64,000 nt of DNA from Takakia lepidozioides. Lineage: Eukaryota > Streptophyta > Takakiopsida > Takakiales > Takakiaceae. Positions 55,251 to 64,000 of this stretch are shown piece after piece (positions within the stretch are counted from its first letter, which is position 1; each line of letters begins with the position of its first letter). The notes beneath the pieces are model-generated. The model was not told the origin of the DNA and searched no databases. It saw only the letters and a program-made list of their open reading frames with translations. The translations under genes were made by a program, and so were the position numbers. Where the stretch lies: positions 76,365,053 through 76,429,052 of the forward strand of contig CM060732.1 in assembly GCA_030704615.1 (NCBI GenBank), written 5' to 3'.

Positions 55251-55483
55251 CCTTATATAGCCTCTCTGGGCGGTGGGACCCTTCTAGAAGCCCGCCGACC
55301 CTAGGAGCCTTCTAGAAGGCCCTGAACACATGTCAACTCTACAGGACTCCCTATTCTAAATTTAGCCAATTTCTCCATTCTTTTTTTGGACCCCCTCATC
55401 TCATTCCTTAATACACGTGGCCTTCCGACATAGGCGCCCCACTCTAATTCCTGGGCCACAGTAATTCCTGGACCACTCTAGAA
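55251..55483 (-). promoter_or_regulatory. Heat-shock-element-like promoter, minus strand
   Basis: On the minus strand ctatataagg (55251-55260) is a TATA box. Just upstream of it are two perfect cTTCTAGAAg palindromes (55281-55290 and 55309-55318) and a third partial TCTAGAA at 55477-55483, matching the nTTCnnGAAn heat-shock element. Transcription would run toward the transposase in antisense. No minus-strand gene was recognised downstream. Confidence 0.5.
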
Positions 55484-55524
55484 TCATGGCCCGAATGAAA
55501 CTGCTCTACATATTATTCGCACCT

Positions 55525-55678
55525 ATTTAACAAAAAAAAAAATGGTCCGACCACCCCCATGCTGGTGGTCGCAGCTATTTAAAAATAGAAAATTATGCGA
55601 CCACCCCCTTGCTGGTGGTAGCCCCTAAAAAAAAATGGTGCGACCACCCCCCTGTTGGTGGTCGTAGATTTATTTTTA
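55525..55678. repeat. GCGACC hairpin array, split by a SINE (left part)
   Basis: Three units (ccgaccacccccatgctgg, gcgaccacccccttgctgg, gcgaccacccccctgttgg) with A-rich spacers. The array resumes at 55915 after the SINE. Confidence 0.85.
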
Positions 55679-55694
55679 TTTTTTATTTTTTATT

Positions 55695-55905
55695 TTTTTG
55701 GGAAACACCTGGGAGCGACAACTCATAAATCAGGCCCCTTAGTAGTGAGAGGAGAAAATAACCTCTTTCATTTATGCGCCAAGAGGCGTAGGAATGGGGC
55801 ACCACACACGAACCATACCACACCCATCAAATAGCAAGATTTGATCCCATAATCGTCCGGGTCGCACTCAGTGCACTAACCAACTAAGCTACTGACTGTT
55901 GGAAA
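55695..55905 (-). mobile_element. tRNA-derived SINE, copy C
   Basis: Minus strand: A box TAGCTTAGTTGG near 55894-55883 and a B-box-like GGGATCAAATC (about 55852-55842), then the family body (ggtgtggtatggttcg, gaaagaggttattttctcct, ggcctgatttatgag) and an A/T-rich tail into ttttattttt. It interrupts a GCGACC array, so it is younger than the array. Confidence 0.8.
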
Positions 55906-55914
55906 AATCGGATA

Positions 55915-56322
55915 ATTATGCGACCACCCCCCTACGACCACCCCCCTGGTGGTGCTCGCATCTATTAAAGAAAAGGAAAATAGTGTGACCACCAGCAGGT
56001 GGTGGTCGTACCTATTTGTTTAAACAAAATTTCTGCGACCACCCCCCTACTGGTGGTCGCGCCTATTAAAAAAAAAAAATTATGCGACCAGCTCCCTGCT
56101 GGTGGTTGGACCTATAAAAAATAAAAAAAATCTGCGACCACCCCCCTGTTGGTGGTCGCACCTATAAAATATAAAAAAATCTGCGACCACCCCCTACTGG
56201 TGGTCGCACCCATTAAAAAAAATAAAAAAAACTGCGACCACCCCCCTGCTGGTGGTCGCACATAATAAAAAAAAAAAAAAAATGATGCGACCACCCCTTG
56301 CTGGCGGTCGCAGCTATTACTA
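55915..56322. repeat. GCGACC hairpin array before the RING gene
   Basis: About eight units (gcgacca(c/g)(c/t)cccctgctggtggtcgc) alternate with poly(A)-rich spacers. The array ends about 50 bp before the RING gene TATA. Confidence 0.9.
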
Positions 56323-56369
56323 GCGTGCGCAGTCATGATGACAGCGCGCGCCCCGAGTGTGGAGGGGGG

Positions 56370-56378
56370 CTTATAAGG
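56370..56378 (+). promoter_or_regulatory. TATA box of the RING-H2 gene
   Basis: cttataagg, directly after the hairpin array and followed by a CT-rich leader (cattctctccctcatttttc), lies about 370 bp upstream of the ATG at 56739. Confidence 0.5.
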
Positions 56379-56738
56379 CCTTCGAGGCCATTCTCTCCCT
56401 CATTTTTCTCCACACCAAGACTTGGTGGGCGATGGGATGTTGCATTCCTTGTCATTGAGTCCGAATGGAGAGGGGTGATATTGGTTGGGTGGGGGTATTT
56501 TGGGCCGTTGGTTTCTACAAAATCGATGTTGAGTACCTCTCGGGAAGCCCTCCTCTGGCACCCACGTTTTTTTCATTGCACATTGTGTCATATCACTTAG
56601 AACTGCGGAGGGAGTGACACATGCCTCTAGTACTTGGGAAGGATTCATTAGGGAGTAGGATTAGGTACGATTTAAGAGGGTTGGGAGAGCATTTTTCTTA
56701 GCAAACACCTGTCGAGTAGGGGTAAGCCAGAGCCATAA

Positions 56739-59641
56739 ATGGCGGAGGAGGAAGACAGAGGATGTCATCCCAGGGATGACGATAATGAACCTGGACCTCC
56801 CAAAAAAAAATCAAAAGAGGCCAGGCGCGAACTTCGTTGGGACATATACAATGACCCCAACATTCTTGCGGAACCAGGTTGGGAAGTTTGGAGGTTGGAG
56901 CAGCGGTGGTCGCTTGGTGACTGCAGGAAATTTATGGACTGGTGTTACATAAATCGTTTGTGGCCCAGAGATAGACATGATCCACAAACCAAACAAAATC
57001 AAGCTAGCTTGCATTCCTGCGCCAACCCGCATTTCCGCCACAGGGCAGAGGAGGTACATACAACATTGTGGGGTCAACTCCTCGTCAACAACAAGATCCC
57101 GTATTTATTTGCGGCCATTTTGTACATATAGTTGATTTTATTGCGACCAGTGGATTGGCAAACTGCCACTGCGAGACAGCGTACCAGACTATACATGTTC
57201 TCTGATATCCCAGACTTGTATATATGTCAGGGGCAGGACATCATACGGTTGGATGGAAACGACGAGGTGGAAGAAGGAGGAAAGACGGATGGAAACGATG
57301 AGGTGGAAGAAGGGGGAAAGGCAGACCAACCTCCAGATTATACTCCGCAACAGGTCTCCGCAGCCAGGCCTTCAACGTCTGAGGTGGAGGGGGGCGAGGT
57401 ACGCTCTCTGTTGGAGGAACAGTTGGCCGCACATGAACAACACATCAAGGACCTACAGGACATTGTTCATTTGTAGCGGTGACAAATAGCGAAGTTGCTG
57501 GAAAGAATGGGGTTGGGGACTCTCGACAGTGTATGCGGTGTGCTTCAAGACCCGAGGCCAATCACCAACGAGCAAGACATATTGGCGCGTTTGAATATGC
57601 CACCAATGGACATTGACCGCGTCATCGACGGGGTTGACTCAATCGGGCAAGGGAATGAAGTGCAAACGCCTGAACTGGACCCGCCGAGGGTTGAGGAATA
57701 AAGACTTGCGGCGGAGAGGGCAAGAAAAGGGAAGGACCCCATAGTGGAAACTGGGGAATGTTCAGCCGTGCAAATTACATCGGCCCAGGAACAGGAATTA
57801 GAGCAGCTTGTGGGGGAACGCGAGCAAGCTAGGGCTGTTGAATATTGGTACTCAAATGCCATGCAAATCCGATCGTGGCCATGGTTGAAGGGGAATTGGC
57901 AGAATTGGGTGACATGGGCGGGCTATCTAGCATCGCGGGAAACACGGATAGAAGAAGCGTTGTCCTCCCTCTAACGTGTAGCACGTTTGTCAAATCGAAG
58001 CGTAGATAGCATCTATGCTAATTTGCAAAGGCATGACACTGTGCGTGATGTATTCACGTCGAAGTACACTGGATTCACCACATTGGGTGATGTGGATGCC
58101 ATGTTTGAGCACTGTGTGCATACAATTTTTGATACCAATAAGAGCATAAACTGGGATTTGGAAGTAGAGGATGAGTGGGACAGCAAGTCGAGGATGTCAT
58201 CCAACATTCATGAGGATAAATGGACGTGGATACCACGGAGCAATCCAGCGTCATGGGTAACAGATGGTACGGTGTGCACAATGTGCCTAAACCCTTACGG
58301 ACCGGAGAGAGGCTATATGCTTGGTTCATGTGGCCATTTGTTCCATCCCGCATGTCTCATATCGGCATGCGAGCCAGCCAATGCCCTGACTGTCGTGGAC
58401 CAATCCATCGACGTTTCTATGAGTTGTTTGGGTTGCAAAACAATATGCCCATGGGATACGAGTACAACCGGTACAACATGCCATTGGATGTATCGCCTTA
58501 CGATTTTTTAAATTGGCAGCACTGGGAAGAGACAATGACATGGGATGCTCCAAGAGAGATGCACGCCTTGGATGCGAAGACGTTAACTAGGGTGAAAGAT
58601 CCGGTGATTTTTTGGGTGACATCCAACTGGGAAATAACCATGCGTGCTAGAGGCATATGAGACCCAGTCCAAAGGGAGCTTTTTTGCCGGAACTTGGGAG
58701 GGCATTGGAGCTGTATTAGTCAAAGATTCTTCCGACTGCCTGAGGATCCGTGGGTGCCAGCGGAAAACGACCCATACAATCGCGAACCGATTGGGAGAGA
58801 CCTATTTCTGAGGCAGTTGGAGGCCGCTAGCATCCGTTGGGAGGATATGAATGAGAGGTACTGGGTGCCTCGTCGAGATGAAGGGCCATTTCTTCCAGAG
58901 TTGTTAAAATTTGGGAACTTGGTCACGCCATGTGTTCTGCCAATACTTTACAACACTCGTGATGGCAGCCTTGAAATTGTCCAACACCTCCTCCTGCTGG
59001 GGGTCTCTGTGGCTTACCACTAGGCCACAACCCTTTTGTGTAGTTTTACAAACATACACATAAATGTTAGAAAAAGTAAAGAAATAAAAATGGATGAATC
59101 CCATATCCGGTACCGCATGGGACTGGCATTTTTTAAGATGGCATAATCGGTAGATTGAGAACCGGACCAAAAAAAAATTCATATGTTTAATGAGAACCTA
59201 TAACCGAGATGTTTTTCAAACCTATTGGTATACCCTGCCTTGGCCATCCATTTTTTTCAAAGAGTAGGCTGTAACCGGGGCCGGAAGAGGGCTCAAACAT
59301 GGTACCCGGCCAACACTAGTAAATGCTCCCTCACTGTCGACATATACATAGGGGTGCTCTTGCCACTTCCAAACATATCGGATTTAATTGAAAAATTGCA
59401 TAAAGCCGTAGCAAGAGCGACAAACCCGCCTCTGGCAAATGTGGAAGAGAGTCAGCACTCGCCTAGAACGCTATGCATGATGGCAAGGGTGGACCACACA
59501 ACATTGGGTCCCTCTTTGACCACTCGAGCCCAGGCTCAAACTCTCTGTACTGGTGGAGGCACGTCCTTTACACCCGGAGCATCTTCATCAGCATTTGGAG
59601 ATGACGACAACGAAGTAATAAATCTAGATGAAGATAACTAG
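56739..59641 (+). pseudogene. RING-H2-type cargo gene
   Basis: The ATG at 56739 opens an acidic/basic head (MAEEEDRGCHPRDDD; PPKKKSKEARRELRWDIY). One single frame runs to about 58360 but is crossed by stops at 57129, 57474, 57480, 57699 and 57972. It includes a coiled-coil-like Glu-rich stretch (EVRSLLEEQLAAHEQHIKDL; EQELEQLVGEREQARAVE). Then comes a RING-H2 pattern VCTMCLNPYGPERGYMLGSC, GHLFHPACLIS and, after a frame change near 58360, QCPDCRGPIHRRF, giving C-x2-C...C-x-H-x2-H-x2-C...C-x2-C. The product would be an E3 ubiquitin-ligase-like protein. A further stop lies at 58658; homologous-looking text continues to about 59000, and an acidic tail (FGDDDNEVINLDEDN) ends at 59641. Whether the last part belongs to the same gene is inferred. 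Confidence 0.65.
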
Positions 59642-59739
59642 AAAGGCTAGAAACATAGGGAGTAGGCCAAAGGTCTCAGGTTGCGAAAACTTAAATGTGC
59701 AACCCACTGTATAGTCTATGTAATTTTTGAAAATACGAG

Positions 59740-59838
59740 GTTCATCCTTTGAACCATTTTTGAATGACCTCATACTTGTTCGATACCTGTTTGACGGCAT
59801 GTACAATATACTAGCAAAATTTCAAAACAATCAAATCG
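59740..59838. repeat. Single 120-bp repeat unit in copy II
   Basis: ggttcatcctttgaaccatt, cctcatacttgttcgatacc and catgtacaatatactagcaa match the arrays at 38-39.9 kb. It abuts the truncated kinase fragment. Confidence 0.75.
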
Positions 59839-59841
59839 TGA

Positions 59842-60153
59842 ATGGAACTTCGCCCTGTCCTCCTCCCATTCATCCCCGGCCAAAGCCTCCCTCATTCTCA
59901 TCTCCATATTGTGCTGGAATCTAAGGAACCCCTCATTCCCATGTCGGACATACAAAAGATTCAAACGCATTATGTTATTGTCCTTCAAATAATCCAGCAT
60001 TACTTGCTTCACCACCTTTGCGGCCTCTGCGCTTGGATAGTCTTTTTTGTTGACCCGACTATCCCGTTCATGTGCATGTTTACGCTTCCTATCTTTACGC
60101 CCACTTCCCGAGGAACCCCCTGACACTGTGTTCGAAGCAACGTTTCCGGACAT
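59842..60153 (-). pseudogene. Kinase-like cargo gene, N-terminal fragment, copy II
   Basis: The ATG at 60153 (MSGNVASNTVSGGSSGSG) starts the same protein as copy I, here with the frame kept through the site of the copy I 4-bp loss (EAAKVVKQVMLDYLKDNNIM). It ends abruptly after EDRAKFHS at 59842, joined to a 120-bp repeat unit, so the kinase domain is gone. A tattacgcag/agtactttc junction upstream of the ATG repeats the leader acceptor seen in copy I. It helps define the ancestral N-terminus. Confidence 0.75.
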
Positions 60154-61194
60154 GATGAAAGTACTCTGCGTAATAGACAACTCAGTTTCATCTCGTTCAG
60201 GTACCCATGGAGGGAGTAGTGAGAGGAAAGTCGCCAGTAGCAGGGATCTGTGGGTATGACATATTCCACCATTGCATTGTTGAGGTTTGCCCATTACCAA
60301 TAATTATCCTTCTTATTTCCCTTTTGACTTTCTTATGTTGCATATGTTGGAATTTAGCCAGCATCTCTTAAACATGAATTGCGTATGTCCTGGCATGACT
60401 GACTGTCTTGGCTGATATGGCAATTGCCAAAAGCTCCAACTGGGGAGGTGCCTTCCAAGGAGGAAAGTCTAAGTGTGTCCTCTTGCAGATGGCTTACAGC
60501 AAAGGCAGGCTTTCACTGTTCGATCAGTTGGCATATAAGGCTCCACAATCAGGAGCCTTAGACTGGCATGTGCGTACTTTAAACTCAAGCTCCCCTACAA
60601 GAACCACACCTGCTTTATTCTCAACATTGTCAAAACGCCAAGTCATAGTCAACAACTATTAAAATAACAACTAATAAGTTAAAAATTGTTTGTTATGTGT
60701 GTTGCAATTAAGCGTTTCAAATGACACAGGTGCCTATTACTGACTTGGGCATATGACTTGAGTATTCATTTACTTACCCATGACTGCTTAACTCTGTTTT
60801 CTACTTCTGTTTCATAATAACTGAGTGTGGGCATAGTACTTACCTGTATGCACCCATGGAGATCATCCTTTCCACCTATGTTCTCTATGTGCAAGCATTT
60901 GGATTGGATGGATCCGTGGGCAGGGCAATGATCTTATTCAACAACTCACCTCCGGCTCGGCATCAACCCCACACAAGGAAACAGTTTTCGACAAATGAGA
61001 ACTTCCAGATGAAGACATCGACGTGGACTCCGACTTTGAGTGTACGTAAGTCCGGTTTGTTTTGGATGACATGTCGGATTTTTCATTTTATCAGACCTTC
61101 ATTTTTGTCACAACCGCGGTCCTGTCTTTCTACTTACTGGGCTTGCAACTTTGGGAATCTTTGCAGGACACCAAAAACAACGGTCGCTCTGTTA
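60154..61194. other. Unassigned DNA upstream of the kinase fragment
   Basis: Short ORFs on both strands were not identified. The first bases differ from the copy I kinase leader after the shared acceptor, so this is either leader intron or unrelated sequence. Confidence 0.3.
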
Positions 61195-61420
61195 AGTTTT
61201 TCTAAAAAGTGAAGCGACCATCCTATGGCGGTCGTTCTTTTTTGTTTTTTTAAAATGAAGTGACCGCCAATACGGCGGTCGCTCTTTTAGGTATTTGTTT
61301 TAAATGAAACGACAACCATATGGTGGTCGCTCTTTTTGGTATTTATAAAAGATGATGCGACCGCCCAATAGCGATCGCTCTTTTTTGTTTTTTTTTAAAA
61401 ATGAAGCGACCGCCTATACG
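61195..61420. repeat. Divergent hairpin array (GCGACCGCC type)
   Basis: Four to five units of gcgacc(a/g)(t/c)c...atggcggtcg(c/t)tctttt type are spaced by about 50 bp with T-rich linkers. The stem differs from GCGACCACC by one or two bases, so this may be the right array of copy II or of a related element. Confidence 0.7.
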
Positions 61421-61611
61421 ACAATGACACGTTAATTCCGAAAATTTTGCTACTTATGAACATGAAGCGTCTTCCGCTACGTGATGCTCCAGCCTCCTGT
61501 AACAACTCACACGTGTAGTCGTCTATCTTGCAAAGTCTTGGCGACCACTGCCTCCACCAAGCGGTTGATGGAGTCTTCGGAAGGCTCCGCGGTCGCCGTT
61601 GTCATGTTCAA

Positions 61612-61775
61612 CTATCGGGGTTTCAGGCACTTTTTGGCCTTGTGCCTAGTCTCCCAGCAATTAAAGCACACCCCATCAAAGGTCGCCTTCTGCCTGCCAT
61701 GTGCCGTCGCACCTATTTTTCCTTTCGGAGCAGCGGGTGCCGCCCTGGCATGCAGTTTGATAATATGGCTGAATG
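61612..61775 (-). pseudogene. Retroviral-type gag zinc-knuckle fragment
   Basis: The minus-strand frame contains VCFNCWETRHKAKKCLKP, a CX2CX4HX4C zinc knuckle, preceded by a basic Ala/Pro-rich linker and followed by TAG at 61612. It is a nucleocapsid-type scrap of a gypsy Gag. It lies beyond the 3' LTR of the neighbouring element, so it probably belongs to a different insertion. Confidence 0.65.
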
Positions 61776-61821
61776 AGATGTGGTATCAGCCTAGCCCATA
61801 ATTGCACTTAATTAGAGTAGG

Positions 61822-62093
61822 CAATGAGTGAAGACGGGTTCGTGGTGACATCGTCCAAGCTGGAATTGAATCGATGTCGTTATGAAATATGCCCTTGTGG
61901 TGAGGGCGTGCAGAGCAGGAGCGCGGGATGGGGCTTTGGAGACCTGAAAGGAAATGATGGGGGAAGGGGTGAAGCTCGACCACATCATGTTTGTGTGCGT
62001 GTGCAAGCCTGGCAGCCCTGGAAAGCACGTGCAAAGAGGTACATGGTTGCATCACCAAAGCTGGAATTGTACCAGATGTGATTTTGAACAATA
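61822..62093 (+). pseudogene. Pentatricopeptide-repeat (PPR) gene relic
   Basis: In shifting plus-strand frames: VRGDIVQAGIES, then DVVMKYALVVRACRAGARDG with ALET*KEMMGEGVKLDHIMF, then ACASLAALE, KEVHGCITKAGIVPDVILNN. This is the order of plant PLS-type PPR motifs. At least two frame changes (near 61870 and 61995) and one TGA occur. Homology ends at 62093, the base before the LTR, so a retroelement inserted into this relic or gene. PPR proteins act in organelle RNA processing and editing. Confidence 0.7.
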
Positions 62094-62546
62094 TGTCGTG
62101 CGCATACACCTCGCTACACAACTACATCGGTGTCCAAACCACACAACATATACATACACACAAATCAGTCTGCCACAATATGCACAAAACCAAACCAACA
62201 TTTCACTCATAAAATAAGAATCAAGCCCACTACACCCCCAAGGCTTAGGGGAATCAACAATACACGCGCCATAGCCGACGCGGGAGGCTCAACTTGAGAG
62301 AGATGAGCCTCACCGCGCGTTCGCCGTGAAGATAAGCCACGCCCAGGGGCCAACAAATATCTTGACCCCTGGGTTGACACTTGGATCAAGCCCAAGTGTC
62401 ATATATAAAAACTAGTTATTTATTGGCTAGTTTCACACTACTAGTAAACTTTATTTGACAGCTGTCGTGCGCATACACCTCGCTACACAACTACATCGCT
62501 GTCCAAACCACACAACATATACATACACACAAATCAGTCTGCCACA
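62094..62546 (-). mobile_element. 3' LTR of the gypsy element, with duplicated ends
   Basis: On the minus strand the LTR starts TGTGGCAGACTG at 62546, right after a purine tract (agctaggggggca, about 62549-62561), and ends GCGCACGACA at 62094, giving TG...CA ends. Its first and last ~85 bp are direct repeats of each other (62463-62548 and 62094-62179). The bases outside the inner end are caata. The LTR is about 450 bp. The matching 5' LTR lies beyond the window. Confidence 0.6.
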
Positions 62547-62802
62547 ATTGCCCCCCTAGCTGGTGGTTAGGTCCCTCTAACTCCAGATAGCTACAAGAGG
62601 TAATAGCCACAGCCTCAATAAGTCCTCTATCACTGTCCCTATTGTACTCAAACTCTATAGACCAAGAGGCCGGGTACAAGAGTAGCCCCATCGTTATTCG
62701 CCGTCTTGTGTGAACTTGAGCCAGAGATCTCATGTATTGGTCCCATAGTATCTTGGCCTTGTGGTTCTTATTAGTCTCCCATGGTTGTATCCATTGCCAC
62801 TA
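62547..62802 (-). other. Gypsy 3' untranslated region and polypurine tract
   Basis: Between the pol stop (62803) and the LTR (62546). The plus-strand-primer-like purine tract is adjacent to the LTR. No ORF of note. Confidence 0.5.
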
Positions 62803-64000
62803 TTAAATGCAACGTGGACACAACCAGTCCCCATCAGGAACCATATCAAGAGGAGGCGTCAAGCATCCCATGTGCCAACCTCTTGAGCATCGATCGTACA
62901 CCAGCATGGTGGCTGCCCTTCTGGCAGACCCACACAACATGCACCGCAAACCTGCAGGTACCACCGCCAAGTTTGGGTCAACCCTTCCATCAACATTTGG
63001 AAGGTGACATGGCGCGCAATTACGCACATGGTCCTTCCAAGTCATGCCATCCCGACCCTCCAAGATCAGGAATCCTGAGGGCAACACCTCTCGAACCCTC
63101 AAAATAGTACGTCCTGCAGTCACATCCAGGGTCGTAGGAGCAGTCTGTTGCAAATAAACATAGTCATCAGGGTTAAATCTCCGAACCCTAGGACAATAGC
63201 CCCCACCACGTATGGTAGCATACCTCAACGTATTACGATGCTGTGCAATGGCAAGGTTATCGAAAGCCATGGGCATGACTTTCTTGAACAACTCTGCACG
63301 CTGATCACATGCACATGCCCACACGTCCGGATCGTCAAGGTTGAGAACTATAGCAGCTTCTCTACGAATGGATGCAAGCAAATCTGGCTCTCGGCCAAAG
63401 AGAAGAAAGTATGGTGAGAAAGAGGCAAGTGATGCTTGCTTGCTGAACCTGTAGCCCATGGCTAACCAGGGTAACTGAAGATCCCAATCTCCTAGGTGTC
63501 CCTTCTGCAAGCCACACTTGCACAAACCCCTCTTCACTGTCTGAACAACCCTCTCTGCCAAGCCATCGGCCTCAGGATGATCCCGAGAAGTGGTGCGGTG
63601 GTCTACCAAGGCCTTATCACACAACGCCTGAAACTCCCCCAAGAACTCTCTCCCTTGGTCTGTGAGTACCTCAGCTGGAGCACCGAATCGGCTAAGCACA
63701 CAATCCAAGAATGCATACGCAACTCCCTCACTAGCCTTATCAGGCAATGGAACCAATTCAATCCACTTGGAGAAGTGCTACACCATCACCAACACGTACT
63801 TGTTGTGGCGCATGGTCAGTGGCAACGGCCCTGCGAAGTCAAGACTCCACCTGTAGCCCAATCCCATGTTCGGAAGAGGGTGCAATTGTGGAGTAGGGGC
63901 GTTGAATGAAGCACGCACCCTGTCACACACCATGCACCTAGCCACAAATTGTTGCACCTTTGTGTGCATACCACGCCACCAATACTGCCCCTGTAGTAGA
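62803..64000 (-). pseudogene. Gypsy pol: integrase with C-terminal PHD-like finger (partial)
   Basis: The frame enters at the right edge within the integrase zinc finger (FVARCMVCDRVRASF). It has catalytic D in WSLDFAGPLPL, D in VLTDQGREFLGEF and E in HPEADGLAERVVQ. One in-frame TAG at 63778-63780 lies where HFSKW normally follows Glu. After the core comes a basic domain (RRFNPDDYVYLQQ; REVLPSGFLILEG), then RCMLCGSARRAATMLVYDRC, SRGWHMGCLTPPLDMVPDGD and WLCPRC ending the protein. This is a PHD-finger layout with one zinc ligand changed (YDRC for CDxC). A PHD finger can read histone tails, so a targeting role is plausible but inferred. Confidence 0.8.

Larger units (their letters stand above)
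50515..61430. mobile_element. hAT-like cargo element, copy II (larger)
   Basis: The left end shares ggttgcacacgtca, gacgtcacgtcac and gacgcgaccaacgtcacgtc with copy I, but the outer 17-bp TIR is missing, suggesting truncation at the retroelement boundary. Contents in order: hairpin array, TATA, hAT transposase with first exon, arrays with an embedded SINE, RING-H2 gene with its own TATA, one 120-bp repeat fragment, an antisense kinase N-terminal fragment, unassigned DNA and a divergent hairpin array (61195-61420). The right boundary is uncertain. About 140 bp at 50605-50748 is absent from copy I. Confidence 0.65.

Noticed and set aside
56739-58660. Stop codons rescued by U-to-C RNA editing, as in fern and hornwort organelles
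   Set aside because: The locus is nuclear transposon DNA and such editing is organellar. Simple decay is the more economical reading.
58925-59035. A-box-like TGGCCTAGTGGTA on the minus strand within the RING gene's 3' part
   Set aside because: No B box at the expected distance. Too weak to call a SINE.
62094-62548. TRIM element made of two 85-bp LTRs around 285 bp
   Set aside because: The bases flanking the two outer ends (caata and attgc) do not match, and a polypurine tract of the larger gypsy element directly adjoins one end.

Overview
The window looks like nuclear DNA of a land plant, most likely a spore-bearing one such as a fern. It has spliceosomal-type intron borders, a plant F-box protein, secreted plant-type leucine-rich-repeat (LRR) proteins, phenylalanine ammonia-lyase (PAL) debris, a pentatricopeptide-repeat (PPR) relic, and plant hAT, Mutator, Ty1/copia and Ty3/gypsy elements. 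There are no bacterial operons. The clade is inferred from general appearance only. Few genes look intact: one LRR protein at 16.1-17.2 kb, a second with an altered C-terminus at 9.6-10.7 kb, and one F-box protein at 20.7-21.9 kb. Nearly everything else is transposable elements, their decay products, tandem repeats or gene fragments.

Layout. 0-4.8 kb: a terminal exon at the left edge, an irregular tandem repeat and a MITE-like element. 4.8-18 kb: a minus-strand cluster of three related LRR genes (one truncated, one frameshifted at its end, one intact) interleaved with a PAL pseudogene split in two. The three LRR promoters share a TATA box and an inverted W-box pair. Two tRNA-derived SINEs lie downstream of the LRR copies, and a copia remnant lies at 13.6-14.2 kb. 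18-25.5 kb: a hairpin repeat, copies of a repeat also found near PAL, the F-box gene and an orphan cysteine-synthase-like exon.

25.9-32.7 kb: a complete Mutator-like element (MULE) with TIRs and a 9-bp near-identical target duplication, inserted into a tandem array of roughly 120-bp units. It carries a frameshifted transposase and about 4 kb of palindromic arrays, first 53-bp units centred on GGCGCC, then larger hairpin modules with poly(A) loops.

35.7-42.6 kb and 50.5-61.4 kb: two members of one large hAT-like family. Besides a DUF659-type hAT transposase they carry a protein-kinase-like gene and a RING-H2 gene, with arrays of short hairpins (GCGACCACC...GGTGGTCGC) at the ends and next to TATA-type promoters. 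Copy I is a deletion derivative of the arrangement seen in copy II. This cargo-bearing family is the most unusual system in the window.

46.6-50.3 kb: a Ty3/gypsy element lacking protease and most of reverse transcriptase but with a long RNase H-integrase ORF. 61.4-64 kb: a gag zinc-knuckle scrap, a PPR relic cut by an LTR, and a second gypsy element whose integrase ends in a PHD-finger-like domain and runs off the right edge.
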